From NCBI GenBank assembly GCA_029210325.1, contig JARGPU010000001.1, forward strand, positions 630,126-694,125: a stretch of 64,000 nucleotides of DNA. The letters run 5' to 3'. A model generated the notes under the pieces. That model had not been told where the DNA came from and did no database searches. It saw nothing but the letters and a program-made list of their open reading frames with translations. A program made the translations under genes and the position numbers. This DNA is from Alcanivoracaceae bacterium. Its GTDB lineage: Bacteria > Pseudomonadota > Gammaproteobacteria > Pseudomonadales > Alcanivoracaceae. Of the stretch, positions 9,216 through 18,065 are shown piece after piece; within the stretch, counting starts at the first letter, position 1, and each line of letters starts with the position of its first letter.

Positions 9216-9241
9216 ATGGGGGCTGGGTTTTGTTTTTCAAC
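9216..9241 (-). promoter_or_regulatory. sigma-32 (heat-shock) promoter of htpG
   Basis: On the minus strand GTTGAA (9241-9236), 14-nt spacer, CCCCAT (9221-9216). This fits the known sigma-32 pattern CTTGAA-N13-15-CCCCAT with one mismatch, and lies 41 bases before the htpG start. The hslVU promoter at 55995-56020 has the same layout and spacer. Confidence 0.75.
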
Positions 9242-9279
9242 CTTTGGTTGGTGGGGTAGGCAGTGGGATTGTCCGGATC

Positions 9280-9383
9280 TTTGGGGTGTCAGGGGTTGCC
9301 GGGACACGCCGTGAACCCATCCATGGGGGCTTGAGTTCGGCATCCCTGCCTCACACAGTCCCGGCAACCCCTGACACCCCAAA
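9280..9383. repeat. long perfect inverted repeat element 1
   Basis: Arms 9280-9305 and 9358-9383 are perfect reverse complements over 26 bases, with a 52-base loop. The loop begins ACGCCGTGAACCCATCCATG and contains CGGCATCCCTGCC. It resembles the reverse complement of the loop of element 2, while the arms of the two elements differ except for the GGGAC/GTCCC at the loop edge. The element lies in the 469 bases between htpG and yggX, which hold no gene. Probably a repeated extragenic palindrome or small non-autonomous mobile element; genome-wide copy number cannot be judged here. Confidence 0.8.
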
Positions 9384-9430
9384 GAGCCTCGCACTGGCAT
9401 TCTTGCCAACTTTTAAAGAAGCGGGATGCA

Positions 9431-9543
9431 GGTTGTTCAGGTGGTTAGCCCTGTCCGGGACCCTCGAAGCCAGGGATGGCTGAGAGGAGCTACAGGGATG
9501 TACTTGCCGCGTGTCCCGGACAGGGCTAACCACCTGAACAACC
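9431..9543. repeat. long perfect inverted repeat element 2
   Basis: Arms 9431-9461 and 9513-9543 are perfect reverse complements over 31 bases around a 51-base loop. Read on the minus strand, the loop (ACGCGGCAAGTACATCCCTG ... AGCCATCCCTGGC) parallels that of element 1 in length, in its ACGC start and in a second CATCCCTG block, so the elements are family members in opposite orientation 47 bases apart. A transcript would form a very stable hairpin. Either side of the pair I see only the htpG promoter (9216-9241) and the yggX leader. Confidence 0.8.
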
Positions 9544-9644
9544 GTTGAGTTCACTGCCGCTATTAATCATCTGATGACCGCTTTGCGTGTCGGCACAACC
9601 AGTGCGACACTTCCCGCCCAATGCAAAACACGAGGTCCACCCCG

Positions 9645-9917
9645 ATGACCAGAATGGTTTTCTGCCGCAAGCTCCAGCAGCAGCTTGAAGGACTGGAGCG
9701 CCCGCCGTTCCCCGGCCCCAAAGGGCAGGAAATCTTCGATAACGTGTCGAAGCAGGCCTGGCAGGAGTGGCTGTCCCAGCAGACCATGCTGATCAACGAA
9801 AAGCGCCTCAGCGTTATGGACCCGGCCACCAAGGTCTATCTGGACGGCCAGCGTGAGCGTTTTTTGGCCAATCAGCCATTCGATCAGGCGGAAGGCTACG
9901 TCCCACCGGAAAAATAG
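9645..9917 (+). CDS. yggX: YggX-type Fe(2+)-trafficking / oxidative damage protection protein
   Basis: Small cytosolic protein known in enterobacteria to protect Fe-S clusters from oxidation and to assist iron handling. ATG 9645 gives 90 residues, the family length, and begins with the conserved TRMVFCRKL carrying the single functional Cys. Family landmarks follow: [34 protein letters not shown] and a C-terminal [10 protein letters not shown]. In many gammaproteobacteria yggX follows mutY, but here mutY is 7 kb away (17025-18065), so that link is broken. tRNA-Phe follows 56 bases downstream with its own promoter. Confidence 0.95.
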   Translation: MTRMVFCRKLQQQLEGLERPPFPGPKGQEIFDNVSKQAWQEWLSQQTMLINEKRLSVMDPATKVYLDGQRERFLANQPFDQAEGYVPPEK

Positions 9918-9929
9918 CCGCCCGCTCGG

Positions 9930-9958
9930 TTGACCCGGCAGGGCCGAATCGCTTTAAT
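9930..9958 (+). promoter_or_regulatory. promoter of tRNA-Phe
   Basis: TTGACC (9930-9935), 17-base spacer, TTTAAT (9953-9958), 15 bases before the tRNA. The stretch after the -10 box is GC-rich (AGCGCCC), a discriminator type linked to stringent control of stable RNA genes. Confidence 0.7.
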
Positions 9959-9973
9959 AGCGCCCTCTCCAAA

Positions 9974-10049
9974 GCCCGGATAGCTCAGTTGGTAGAGCAG
10001 GGGATTGAAAATCCCCGTGTCGGTGGTTCGATTCCGCCTCCGGGCACCA
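9974..10049 (+). tRNA. tRNA-Phe (anticodon GAA)
   Basis: 76 bases including an encoded CCA (10047-10049). The acceptor stem GCCCGGA/TCCGGGC pairs perfectly; the D arm contains AGCTCAGTTGGTAGAGC; the anticodon stem GGGGA/TCCCC encloses the loop TTGAAAA with anticodon GAA; the T arm contains GGTTCGATTCC. A strong terminator follows at once, so it is a single-gene transcription unit. Confidence 0.98.
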
Positions 10050-10062
10050 AATTAGCACCAAC

Positions 10063-10092
10063 AAAAAGCCCCGCTTAGCGGGGCTTTTTGTT
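10063..10092. terminator. bidirectional rho-independent terminator
   Basis: GCCCCGC TTA GCGGGGC (10068-10084) flanked by AAAAA before and TTTTT after. It ends the tRNA-Phe transcript on the plus strand and, with the A-run, can end the oxygenase gene coming the other way. Confidence 0.92.
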
Positions 10093-10113
10093 TTCCGGGA
10101 CAACCGGTGCCAG

Positions 10114-11355
10114 TTAGCGCGCCAACCCCGAAACCGGAGTAAAGCTTGTGTCTGCTTTAGTCCGGCTAACTTGCTTCGGGAACTGATTGCGTACTGCTTG
10201 CTCGCCCCGTTTTATCAAAGCCTTGTTCACCGGCGGCAGTGCCATGCGAACCAGCTCGGCACCGACCCGCAGCGGAATCTGTGCTGGCCAGAAGTATTTT
10301 GCCGCGGTGCGTGGCAGACCCAGAGTGTCACCGGCTTCGTCACCGAGAACGTAGCGGGTGTAGCCGGTGCGCAGGGTGCTCTCTACTTTGGCCAGCTGTT
10401 GACTGATCCAGCGGTCATCGGCGAACTGCAGGGAGGCATTGGCAAGGGACTGGCCGAGTAGCTTGCTGTCTTCATCGCTGTCGCAGATGGTGGCGACAAT
10501 CTGATAGAGGGCGCGCATGGCGTCGTCCTCACAGGTGGGCAGAATGCGTTCCTCGACCCCCATCAGATAGCCGATATAACGCCATTGATGCACCACCGCC
10601 TCACGCTCGCGTTTACTGAAGATAAAGCCGATTGAGCGTAGTCCGCTAAGCAGAATCACCGAGAACTCAAGAATGGTGGCCATGGAGTCCCACTGGTTCA
10701 ACGGGTGGCCCCAGGCCATGTCCCATTTTTCGGATTCAAGCAGCATGGCTCGCACCTGAGCATGCATGACGCGTACCCGCACGGCGCTCTTAAAACCTTC
10801 GGCGTCGCGCTCAAGCCCGCCACGGGTGGTGACGTCCAGCCAGAATTTGCTGGTTTCCACCAGTCGACCCGGAGTTCTGCGATCAAGCTGGCCGGTGAAT
10901 ACCAGCGGCTTGGCTGCTGCGGCTCCCAGATAGCCGCCCATCAATGACAGGTTGCGCAGTACCAGTTCGCCGGACAGGCCAACCCGGCGCGAAACATCGC
11001 AGGCAAGGTTGAGTTTGTCGCGATCCAGCCAGATCGGTTCGTGGTCCACTTGCTCGAATAGTGCGACCAGCTCGGCGGGCGGGTCAGTCAGTGTATGCAG
11101 GCCGTTTTCCAGCGCCTGATCCAGCAGCTGGCGGCCCTGTCCGGCGGCAAGCCTTTTGTACATGGCAACCACAGCGTCGGCGCGCGGGTCGCCGCTCAGC
11201 ATGCTGCGGCGGATTTCGTTCATCTGCCCGGCGGTTGGGTGAGGGTCTGAGCCATATATCCAGCGGAAGATGCGTCTTCCCCAGCGCAGACTGGGGCGAT
11301 TTGGATCGCCAACACGGTTAAGCACATTCAGGGACGGATGGGTTGCGCTGGTCAT
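10114..11355 (-). CDS. MpaB-type oxygenase (DUF2236 family)
   Basis: A 413-residue protein with the hallmarks of the DUF2236/MpaB family, whose members include haem-containing rubber oxygenase (Lcp) and a fungal membrane oxygenase that cleaves isoprenoid side chains. Landmarks are a RGGLERDAEGFKSAVRVR segment followed by VMHAQVR, where the conserved Arg and His lie, and HQWRYIGYLMGVEE later on. No signal peptide is visible, so it is probably cytosolic or membrane-associated. Substrate unknown. It is divergent from an outer-membrane barrel/lipoprotein/MMPL exporter series, and an 18-bp palindrome sits 26 bases upstream of its start. Confidence 0.8.
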   Translation of the reverse strand: MTSATHPSLNVLNRVGDPNRPSLRWGRRIFRWIYGSDPHPTAGQMNEIRRSMLSGDPRADAVVAMYKRLAAGQGRQLLDQALENGLHTLTDPPAELVALFEQVDHEPIWLDRDKLNLACDVSRRVGLSGELVLRNLSLMGGYLGAAAAKPLVFTGQLDRRTPGRLVETSKFWLDVTTRGGLERDAEGFKSAVRVRVMHAQVRAMLLESEKWDMAWGHPLNQWDSMATILEFSVILLSGLRSIGFIFSKREREAVVHQWRYIGYLMGVEERILPTCEDDAMRALYQIVATICDSDEDSKLLGQSLANASLQFADDRWISQQLAKVESTLRTGYTRYVLGDEAGDTLGLPRTAAKYFWPAQIPLRVGAELVRMALPPVNKALIKRGEQAVRNQFPKQVSRTKADTSFTPVSGLAR

Positions 11356-11380
11356 GGTTGGCTCCTGTCTGGACTTGCAT

Positions 11381-11398
11381 CAGAACTCATGAGTTCTG
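11381..11398. promoter_or_regulatory. perfect 18-bp palindrome, candidate operator
   Basis: CAGAACTCATGAGTTCTG is its own reverse complement. It lies between the oxygenase start (11355) and the divergent outer-membrane protein gene (11562), the usual place for a dimeric repressor such as a TetR- or MarR-type protein. No regulator gene is adjacent. Confidence 0.5.
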
Positions 11399-11561
11399 GC
11401 CAAGCATAGCAGCGCTCTTATGAGGCCGGCAATGACCGGGATATTGACCAATATCAATACTGCTCAGGCCGCATGGATTGATACTGCACCCAGTATTTGG
11501 AAGGTCTTTATACCCTGTATTAAAGCGCCCCCACTCAACAGACCAAAATGAGGAAAAAGTC

Positions 11562-12107
11562 ATGCTTAGATATGCTTCTGCTGCCGTGCTTGCCGTATCT
11601 CTGGTTTCTGGTGTTAGCCACGCCGCGCCGCCCGTCCAGCCAGGCGAGGGTAGCAAGGCGTTGTTCCTTTCCAATGTATTCAACGAAAGTAATGTGGCGT
11701 TTCAGGCCCTTGGTTTGCCCGCCGGCCCGACTTACAACCTCGGCCTGTTTCTAAGCAACGACCTCATGGCTTATGGCAGTGTGCGACTGATCAATCATGA
11801 AGAAGGCACTAATGCAGCTCTGGGTGGTGGGGTGCGCCTGTACCAGTCTCGTCCGGGTGCGCTGCGTACTTTTCTTGATGGCTCGCTGAGCTACATCAAG
11901 TTGGATGGTGTTGATGACAATGCCGGCGGCACTATCGATGGCGACATTGTGAGTCTGGGGGGCTACTTTGGTGCCGAGTACCTGTTCACCAAGAATGCCT
12001 CGGTGGCTGCCAAAGTGGGCGGTGCCTTTAGTGATTTCGGTGGAGATCTGGATTTCACCACTCTGGATCTGGGTGTTGCTGAAGTGATGTTTAACTTCTA
12101 CTTCTGA
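11562..12107 (+). CDS. outer-membrane beta-barrel protein, unassigned
   Basis: ATG 11562 follows an A/G-rich ribosome binding site (GAGGAAAAA) and gives 181 residues. The signal peptide is clear (AAVLAVSLVSGVSHA, cut before APP). The mature part has alternating hydrophobic/polar strands (YNLGLFLSNDLMAYGSVRLI, GGGVRLYQ, VSLGGYFGAEYLF) and ends MFNFYF; a C-terminal Phe is the signal for insertion by the BAM complex. It is small enough for an eight-stranded barrel, in the size range of OmpW- or YfaZ-like proteins. First gene of a series with a lipoprotein and an MMPL exporter. Confidence 0.7.
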   Translation: MLRYASAAVLAVSLVSGVSHAAPPVQPGEGSKALFLSNVFNESNVAFQALGLPAGPTYNLGLFLSNDLMAYGSVRLINHEEGTNAALGGGVRLYQSRPGALRTFLDGSLSYIKLDGVDDNAGGTIDGDIVSLGGYFGAEYLFTKNASVAAKVGGAFSDFGGDLDFTTLDLGVAEVMFNFYF

Positions 12108-12133
12108 TGCCAGCCTGAAAAGAGGGCAAAACG

Positions 12134-13075
12134 ATGTACAAGAAAATTATGACCACTTCAGGCAAGGCACTTGCCATGGCTGTTGCTGCGGCCCTGGCGG
12201 GTTGCGGTGGCGGCGATGTGGGGCCGGGAGATTTTGCCTACGGCTCGGCGCCGCGCTGCGCCAAGACCCTGCTGGTGGACGATGGACTGACTAATACTCA
12301 GCTCGCTTTGACCCGTTTGAATGAGCTGATTAATTTGGCTTCTATTTCGCCCGAGGGTGGCGACGCCACGGAGTCCGGTGATCTGTATCAGTTCGATATT
12401 GCTGGCCAGTGTGGTGGCTGGGTGTACTTTACCCCGCTGGAAGGGAGTGATGCTGAGCGCACGGATTACGATCTGGATATGCAGGAGTACTGCATGTCAT
12501 CGCCGCAAGGTGATATTCGGTTCAGTGGCCAGATCCGTGCCAGCGAACTAACCAGCATGGGCATGCCCAGCGAGCTTCTGACGGAGTTTTCCGGGTTACA
12601 GGCAAATTCCGCTGAAGACTCTTTCGTTGTCAGTATGACCGGAGGCCGAACCGTCTATGGTCGTCCAGATGCGGGTCGTCCGCTGGCGCCGTCCGCTGAC
12701 GCGCCGGACCAGGTGAGCATCGGTGAGCTGGTGGTCAATCATCAGACTGATGGCATCACTGATACGGTGCAAGCGCTGCAGGCCGAGCGCTGGGAGCAGG
12801 ATGGGCTGGTTATTACTCGGGTTGAAGATGGTCGCTATGTGCAGAACAGCAGCGGCGATGTTTTTGATTTGAGTACTCCAGCTGAGCCACTTCAGGTGGA
12901 CCCGGAAAGTGGTGAGTGGCTGGCCGGTGTGCTGGTACTGAGCTCCGACGACTATCCTGACGTGCAAGTACGCCCGACGGGTAACCCCGGTGAATACACC
13001 GCGGTGGTACCGGCCAACGCTGCTGGCGAACGCCTTGGCTGCGGCGTGGTGGATGGTCTCGGCTCCGGTCGCTGA
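12134..13075 (+). CDS. lipoprotein of unknown function
   Basis: 313 residues starting at ATG 12134. The lipobox LAGC lies at the end of a hydrophobic stretch (ALAMAVAAALAGC), followed by GGGD, which favours an outer-membrane destination. Four or five further Cys residues may form disulfides. The body is acidic (pI clearly low), mostly beta-type in character, without a motif I recognise. It lies 26 bases after the barrel gene and 76 bases before the MMPL exporter gene, so all three are likely co-transcribed and may act on the same envelope substrate. Confidence 0.65.
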   Translation: MYKKIMTTSGKALAMAVAAALAGCGGGDVGPGDFAYGSAPRCAKTLLVDDGLTNTQLALTRLNELINLASISPEGGDATESGDLYQFDIAGQCGGWVYFTPLEGSDAERTDYDLDMQEYCMSSPQGDIRFSGQIRASELTSMGMPSELLTEFSGLQANSAEDSFVVSMTGGRTVYGRPDAGRPLAPSADAPDQVSIGELVVNHQTDGITDTVQALQAERWEQDGLVITRVEDGRYVQNSSGDVFDLSTPAEPLQVDPESGEWLAGVLVLSSDDYPDVQVRPTGNPGEYTAVVPANAAGERLGCGVVDGLGSGR

Positions 13076-13151
13076 TTAGTTCACTTTGGCGGCGGTCCGG
13101 CCGGGCCGTCCGCCAGCCTTTCTATTCCCTTGTTTGATCTGATACGGAGCA

Positions 13152-15491
13152 GTGCGGGTGCGACTGACTGACTTGATTGCTCGTCGTCTGGCGGCATTCG
13201 CCCTGTGGCTGTATGACCGACCGAGAACGTCTGCCACGCTTCTGGGACTGTTGCTGCTCACTGCTATCAGCCTGTTACCCAGGTTGGAGTTGGATACCAG
13301 TGTTGGCAGCTTGCTGGGTCTGGATTCACCTGAATTCGTTTCCTATCAATCCTTCACCGAGCGTTTTGGTAACGATGCCTATGCGGTGATCACCGTGTCG
13401 GCCTCGGACGTGTTGGCTCCGCAAAGTCTGCAGCGGCTGCGTGAGCTGCACAAAGAGCTCGAGCAAAAAGCCCCTCATGTCCGTCGAGTAACTTCTCTTC
13501 TGAATGCACCACGTTTGTATCGGCGCGATCAGCGCACTGTTATTAGTGGCTTGCTTAACCCCTGGCCGGAAACGGATGAGCAATGGCTGGCCTGGCAGCA
13601 GGAGGTGCTGGACAGTGAGCGCTACCGTAATGTGCTGATTAATTCAGCGCGGAACTTCACTTTGATCGTGCTGCAGTTGAACAGCACCATGCGTCAGGGC
13701 GACAAGACTGTTCCGATGGCCACGGTGGGCTACGCTGAGTTGGTAGACGCCATTCGGCCATTGCTGGCGCAGCACCAGGCTGAGGACTTTTCACTGGAGC
13801 TAACTGGAGAGGCAGCGGCAGATGCCGCCATTCAGCGTGCTTTTGTGCGAGAGTTGCTGGTGCTGGGTGTGGCCAGTCTGGCAGTGGGCATTCTGCTCAT
13901 CTGGCTACTGTTTCGTAGTCGTATGGCCGTTGTCTTGCCGCTGGCAATTATTATTACCACGGCGGTTGTCACCTTTGCGATTATGGCCCTGGTCGGGCAG
14001 CCGCTGCAGCTGACCCTGATTATCATGCCGCCCCTGATCGTCGGTCTGGGCGTTGCAGATGCGGTCCATGTGCTGAATGCCTATAGCCGACATATCGAGC
14101 TGAAAAACACCCCGCGCCAGGCCTTCCATCTAGCTCTTATGGAAACCGCACGGCCAGTTTTGATGACTTCGCTGACAACTGCTGCAGGGCTTTTTTCGTT
14201 TATGCTGGTGGGCATTCAGGCGTTGTCGAGCTTTGGCCTGTTTGCAGGCATCGCTACTTTGCTGGCTTGCCTGTTTACTTTCGTGATAGCAGCGCTGGCG
14301 TTGTCGTGGTCGCCCATGCCGGTTGCTGCATCGACGGTGCTATTCGGCAAGCGAGAATTGATCGATCGGATAGCGGCGTTCTGTGTGGCACTGGCGGGTC
14401 GCCATGCGGGAAAGATTATTCTGGCGACAATGCTGGCGGGAGGCGTGGCGGTCTATTCCTTGTCCTCGCTTCGTCTTAACCACGACACGCTGGCCTGGGT
14501 GCCTGATGAGTGGACTGAAATTCGCGGCTTCAAACTTCTTGATCAGAACTTTGCTGCAGCCTCTCCTTTTGAGCTTGTTATTGATAGCGGCGCGCCGGGC
14601 GGTGTTCGCAAGGCCGAATTTATTACGTTATTGCGGGATCTTGCACAGGACTTCTCGGCGGCTGAGGCGGCCAGCGTATTTTCATCGGTATCCTCGGTGC
14701 AGACATATCTTGAAGATATCTCCCGTGCCATGGATGGGCGCTCGCTTGACTATGCCGAGTTCAGTAATGGGGATGAGCTGGTATGGCGTGATCTGCGTTT
14801 CTTTCAGATTGGCATGCCGGATGCGTTTCATGCGCTGGTCAGCCGTGATTACCGCTATGCCCGTATGACGCTGGCCACATCTCGTGCTTGGGCCATGGAG
14901 TACGATACTCCGAAAAGACTGGTTGACGACGTGCTGCGAAGACATGGCGGCGTTGTGGCGGAAGCCACCGGATTTTTACCCATCCTGCGCCATACATTGG
15001 ATGTGATTATCTCTGGCGCTGCCATGAGCTTTGTTGCCTCCATGTTGATGGTGCTAACAATGATGGCGCTGTTTTTCCGATCTTTGCCAACAGCGACGTT
15101 GGCAATGCTGCCGAACGTGGTGCCGATTCTGCTGGTGTTGGCAGCGATATCGGCGGTTGGTGTAGAGCTCGACATGATTACTATCATGATCGGCTCGCTG
15201 ATCATTGGTGTGATTGTTGATGACACTATTCACTTTCTGAGTAATTTTCAGGCCGCCCGGGCATCCGGTCGAACGGCGGCACAGAGCAGCCAGCATGCAC
15301 TACAGACAAGTGGTCACGCGATGCTGGCTACCTCGCTGGTACTGATCGGGGCTTTTGCCATGCTGGGCTTTTCCCAGATCGGGATTATTTCCCTATTTGC
15401 CCTGATCAGCAGCAGTATTCTGGCGCTCGGCGTGTTTGGTGATTTCGTGCTGATGCCAGCGATTATGCAGTGGCTGTACCGCGATCGTTAG
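13152..15491 (+). CDS. MMPL/RND-family exporter
   Basis: Inner-membrane exporter of 779 residues with the RND layout twice: one transmembrane helix (TLLGLLLLTAISLL), a large periplasmic loop, then a block of five helices, repeated (second loop about residues 430-620). The helix blocks carry GLGVADAVHVLNAY and GVIVDDTIHFLSNF, matching the Gly/Asp-rich helix-4 motif used for proton coupling in RND proteins. Members of this MMPL/HpnN-like branch move lipids, hopanoids or hydrophobic compounds. GTG 13152 is the likely start, with GGAG just before it. No membrane-fusion protein or TolC partner is adjacent; the upstream lipoprotein and barrel may fill that role. Confidence 0.85.
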   Translation: MRVRLTDLIARRLAAFALWLYDRPRTSATLLGLLLLTAISLLPRLELDTSVGSLLGLDSPEFVSYQSFTERFGNDAYAVITVSASDVLAPQSLQRLRELHKELEQKAPHVRRVTSLLNAPRLYRRDQRTVISGLLNPWPETDEQWLAWQQEVLDSERYRNVLINSARNFTLIVLQLNSTMRQGDKTVPMATVGYAELVDAIRPLLAQHQAEDFSLELTGEAAADAAIQRAFVRELLVLGVASLAVGILLIWLLFRSRMAVVLPLAIIITTAVVTFAIMALVGQPLQLTLIIMPPLIVGLGVADAVHVLNAYSRHIELKNTPRQAFHLALMETARPVLMTSLTTAAGLFSFMLVGIQALSSFGLFAGIATLLACLFTFVIAALALSWSPMPVAASTVLFGKRELIDRIAAFCVALAGRHAGKIILATMLAGGVAVYSLSSLRLNHDTLAWVPDEWTEIRGFKLLDQNFAAASPFELVIDSGAPGGVRKAEFITLLRDLAQDFSAAEAASVFSSVSSVQTYLEDISRAMDGRSLDYAEFSNGDELVWRDLRFFQIGMPDAFHALVSRDYRYARMTLATSRAWAMEYDTPKRLVDDVLRRHGGVVAEATGFLPILRHTLDVIISGAAMSFVASMLMVLTMMALFFRSLPTATLAMLPNVVPILLVLAAISAVGVELDMITIMIGSLIIGVIVDDTIHFLSNFQAARASGRTAAQSSQHALQTSGHAMLATSLVLIGAFAMLGFSQIGIISLFALISSSILALGVFGDFVLMPAIMQWLYRDR

Positions 15492-15507
15492 CTGCCTTCG
15501 TTAACGT

Positions 15508-17001
15508 TCAGGCACTTGCCAGCGTACGCCACTGGCTGGATTCCTCCAGCTGTCTCGCCACCTGAAGTAGTAGCCCTTCCTGTCCTTGTTGTGCGGTCAG
15601 TTGCACGCCCACCGGTAGCCTACCGTTAGCACAGAAGTCCATTGGCAGGGAGATACCCGGTGTGCCACAAAAATTTCCCAGCTGGGTAAAGGGCACGCGC
15701 TGCAAAGCTTGTTCGGCCATCTTGTCCACCAGTCCAGTGGCGCGCAGCAGTTTGCCGGCCTTTAGTGTGGTAACCAGTTTGGCGCCCAGCGCTTCGCCGG
15801 CGGGAAGGTCCTGTTCGCCGATACGGGCCGGTGGCTGTGCGGTGGTCGGTGTCAGGTACAGGTCATAGTCGCTGAACAGGGCTGCGAATTGGCGTGACAG
15901 GGTGTTCCAGTGACGCAGGTGGCGAGCATAGTCGCCGGCGCTGAAACTACTGCCAAGAAGGGCCAGTACCCTTGAATCCAGTTCGGTCTGACGCACGCCT
16001 GCAGCGCCATGTTGGGTGCGGATTTCTTCCATTTCACAAGCCACTTGACCGGCATAGAGCATCAGGTAACAGCGCGCCACTAGCTTGCCATCAATATCTG
16101 GGCGGGCTTCCTCAACAGTGTGACCAAGTGCTGCCAGCTTTTCCGCAGTCTGTTCGGTGATGCGGCGAATTTCCGGATCAACTTCGTTGCCCAGGGGCGA
16201 ACGGGTATCCAGAGCAATACGCAGCTTGCCCGGGTCGCGCTGCATCAGGTTGAGGAATGAATCCGTGGGCGGTTCAGCATGGTGCGGATCACCGGGCTCA
16301 GCGCCGGCCAGCACATCCAGCAGGGCAGCACTGTCGCGTACCGAGCGCACCAGAACGTGATCAGTGCTCATGCCATCCCACAGCTGACCCAGTTGCGGAC
16401 CTTCGCTGACCCGTCCGCGGGTCGGCTTAAGACCAATCAGGCCGCAATAGGCCGCGGGAATACGAATCGAACCGCCGCCATCACTGGCGGTTGCCACTGG
16501 GACCATGCCGGCAGCCACCGCGGCAGCGGAGCCGCCACTGCTGCCACCGGTGATGTGATCCGTCGACCAGGGGTTGCGTGTTGCACCGAAGGCTTGTGGC
16601 TCGGTGGTGCCCTTGAGGCAAAACTCCGGCACATTAGTTTTGCCGACAATGATAAAACCGGCGCGAATCAGCCGCTCAACCATGTAGCTGTTGCACTCCG
16701 GGATACGGTTGCGATGGGCTGCGCAGCCATCAGCGGTTGGGGCGCCCGCAAGATGGTTAGGCGCCGTATCTTTGAGTAGCAGCGGCACGCCGGCAAATGG
16801 GGCGGTGGGGTCCATGGCCTTAAGCTGTGCAGCGGTTCGCTCGCGATCTTGCCACACCAGGGCGTTAAGTTTTGGTTGCCAGAAGTCGATCTGCTGCCAC
16901 GCCTGTTCAAGTGCTTGCTGGGCAGATACTTCGCCGTTACGGATCGCCTCTGCCAACGCGGTGGCATCCATTTTGCGATACTGATCACTGGCAAAACCCA
17001 T
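15508..17001 (-). CDS. amidase (amidase signature family)
   Basis: A 497-residue cytosolic enzyme of the amidase-signature family that hydrolyses carboxamides. The Ser-cisSer-Lys triad is visible: Lys77 in PLLLKD, cis-Ser at 154/155 in [11 protein letters not shown], and nucleophile Ser178 in [10 protein letters not shown]. The motif [13 protein letters not shown] follows. The length fits stand-alone amidases such as 6-aminohexanoate-cyclic-dimer or aryl amidases rather than GatA, because no gatC or gatB lies near. Substrate unknown. Converges with the MMPL gene (16 bases between stops); mutY lies upstream, 23 bases away on the same strand. Confidence 0.9.
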   Translation of the reverse strand: MGFASDQYRKMDATALAEAIRNGEVSAQQALEQAWQQIDFWQPKLNALVWQDRERTAAQLKAMDPTAPFAGVPLLLKDTAPNHLAGAPTADGCAAHRNRIPECNSYMVERLIRAGFIIVGKTNVPEFCLKGTTEPQAFGATRNPWSTDHITGGSSGGSAAAVAAGMVPVATASDGGGSIRIPAAYCGLIGLKPTRGRVSEGPQLGQLWDGMSTDHVLVRSVRDSAALLDVLAGAEPGDPHHAEPPTDSFLNLMQRDPGKLRIALDTRSPLGNEVDPEIRRITEQTAEKLAALGHTVEEARPDIDGKLVARCYLMLYAGQVACEMEEIRTQHGAAGVRQTELDSRVLALLGSSFSAGDYARHLRHWNTLSRQFAALFSDYDLYLTPTTAQPPARIGEQDLPAGEALGAKLVTTLKAGKLLRATGLVDKMAEQALQRVPFTQLGNFCGTPGISLPMDFCANGRLPVGVQLTAQQGQEGLLLQVARQLEESSQWRTLASA

Positions 17002-17024
17002 GGCGCTCTCCAGAGTGTTAATTT

Positions 17025-18065
17025 TTATAGTGATTCGAGTAATTTTTTGATTGGTGCGGCAAGACCAAGCTCGCCGGGACTATTGTGTTTTACCCAGCGC
17101 TGTCGTGCAGTTTCGCGAACAACTTTGCCAGCAGCCTTTACTTTGATACGCAGAGGGCTTATGTCCAGATGAAAATGGCTGAAGGTGTGGCGAAAATCCG
17201 GCAGTGCCTTGATCTGACCACCGTTCAACCCGCGCTCGTTGAGCGCTCCTTTAAGTAGTGCGTGATCACCAATTTCTGGCAGGCACCACAAGCCGCCCCA
17301 CAGTCCGCTGGGTGGGCGTTGTTCGAGTAGAACCTCGCCATGTTCGTTTTCTAACAGCAGCATCAGAGTCTGTCTTACCGGGGTGGCCTTGCTCGGTTTT
17401 TTACCTGGGTACAGGGCAACCGTTCCGGCCTTGAATGCGCTGCAGTGTTTTGCCAGTGGACATTCATGGCAGCGAGGTTTGCTGCGGGTGCATAGAGTGG
17501 CACCCAGATCCATCATCACCTGAGAGTAGTCGCGCAGCCTCTGGTTTGGAGTATATTTTTCCGCAATCTTCCAGAGCTGATTCTCTACCGGTTTTTCACC
17601 TGGCCAACCAGCAACGGCGTGAAAACGGGCCAGCACTCTCTTTACATTGCCATCCAGAATCGGCGCGCGTATGTCCATGCTGATGCTGGCAATGGCGCCG
17701 GCGGTTGAGCGGCCGATGCCCGGCAGTGAGGACAGCGCACTCACCTCAGCGGGGAAAGCTCCACCGTGCTCAGATACCACAATCTGTGCCGCACGATGCA
17801 GGTTTCTGGCGCGGGCGTAATAGCCCAGGCCAGTCCATAAATGCAGTACTTCATCCTGCGGTGCACGGGCCAGCTTCTGCACCGTGGGAAAGCGCTTCAT
17901 AAAACGCTGGAAATAGGGAATGACGGTGCTGACCTGAGTTTGCTGCAGCATGATCTCTGACACCCATACCCGATATGGGTTGATGCTTTGCTGCCACGGC
18001 AAATCCTTGCGACCGTGCTGGTCGTACCAGTCCAGCACGGTGTTGTGGAACGAGGCCGGTGTCAT
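17025..18065 (-). CDS. mutY: A/G-specific adenine DNA glycosylase MutY
   Basis: Removes adenine mispaired with 8-oxoguanine. 346 residues. Catalytic Glu37 lies in EIMLQQTQV; the helix-hairpin-helix is [12 protein letters not shown]; Asp138 lies in [10 protein letters not shown]. The 4Fe-4S cluster uses Cys192, 199, 202 and 208 (C-X6-C-X2-C-X5-C). The C-terminal NUDIX-like domain that reads 8-oxoG follows from about residue 225. Its ATG overlaps the stop of the upstream asmA-like gene (ATGA), the arrangement common in pseudomonads and relatives; yggX, often next in that operon, is elsewhere here. Confidence 0.97.
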   Translation of the reverse strand: MTPASFHNTVLDWYDQHGRKDLPWQQSINPYRVWVSEIMLQQTQVSTVIPYFQRFMKRFPTVQKLARAPQDEVLHLWTGLGYYARARNLHRAAQIVVSEHGGAFPAEVSALSSLPGIGRSTAGAIASISMDIRAPILDGNVKRVLARFHAVAGWPGEKPVENQLWKIAEKYTPNQRLRDYSQVMMDLGATLCTRSKPRCHECPLAKHCSAFKAGTVALYPGKKPSKATPVRQTLMLLLENEHGEVLLEQRPPSGLWGGLWCLPEIGDHALLKGALNERGLNGGQIKALPDFRHTFSHFHLDISPLRIKVKAAGKVVRETARQRWVKHNSPGELGLAAPIKKLLESL

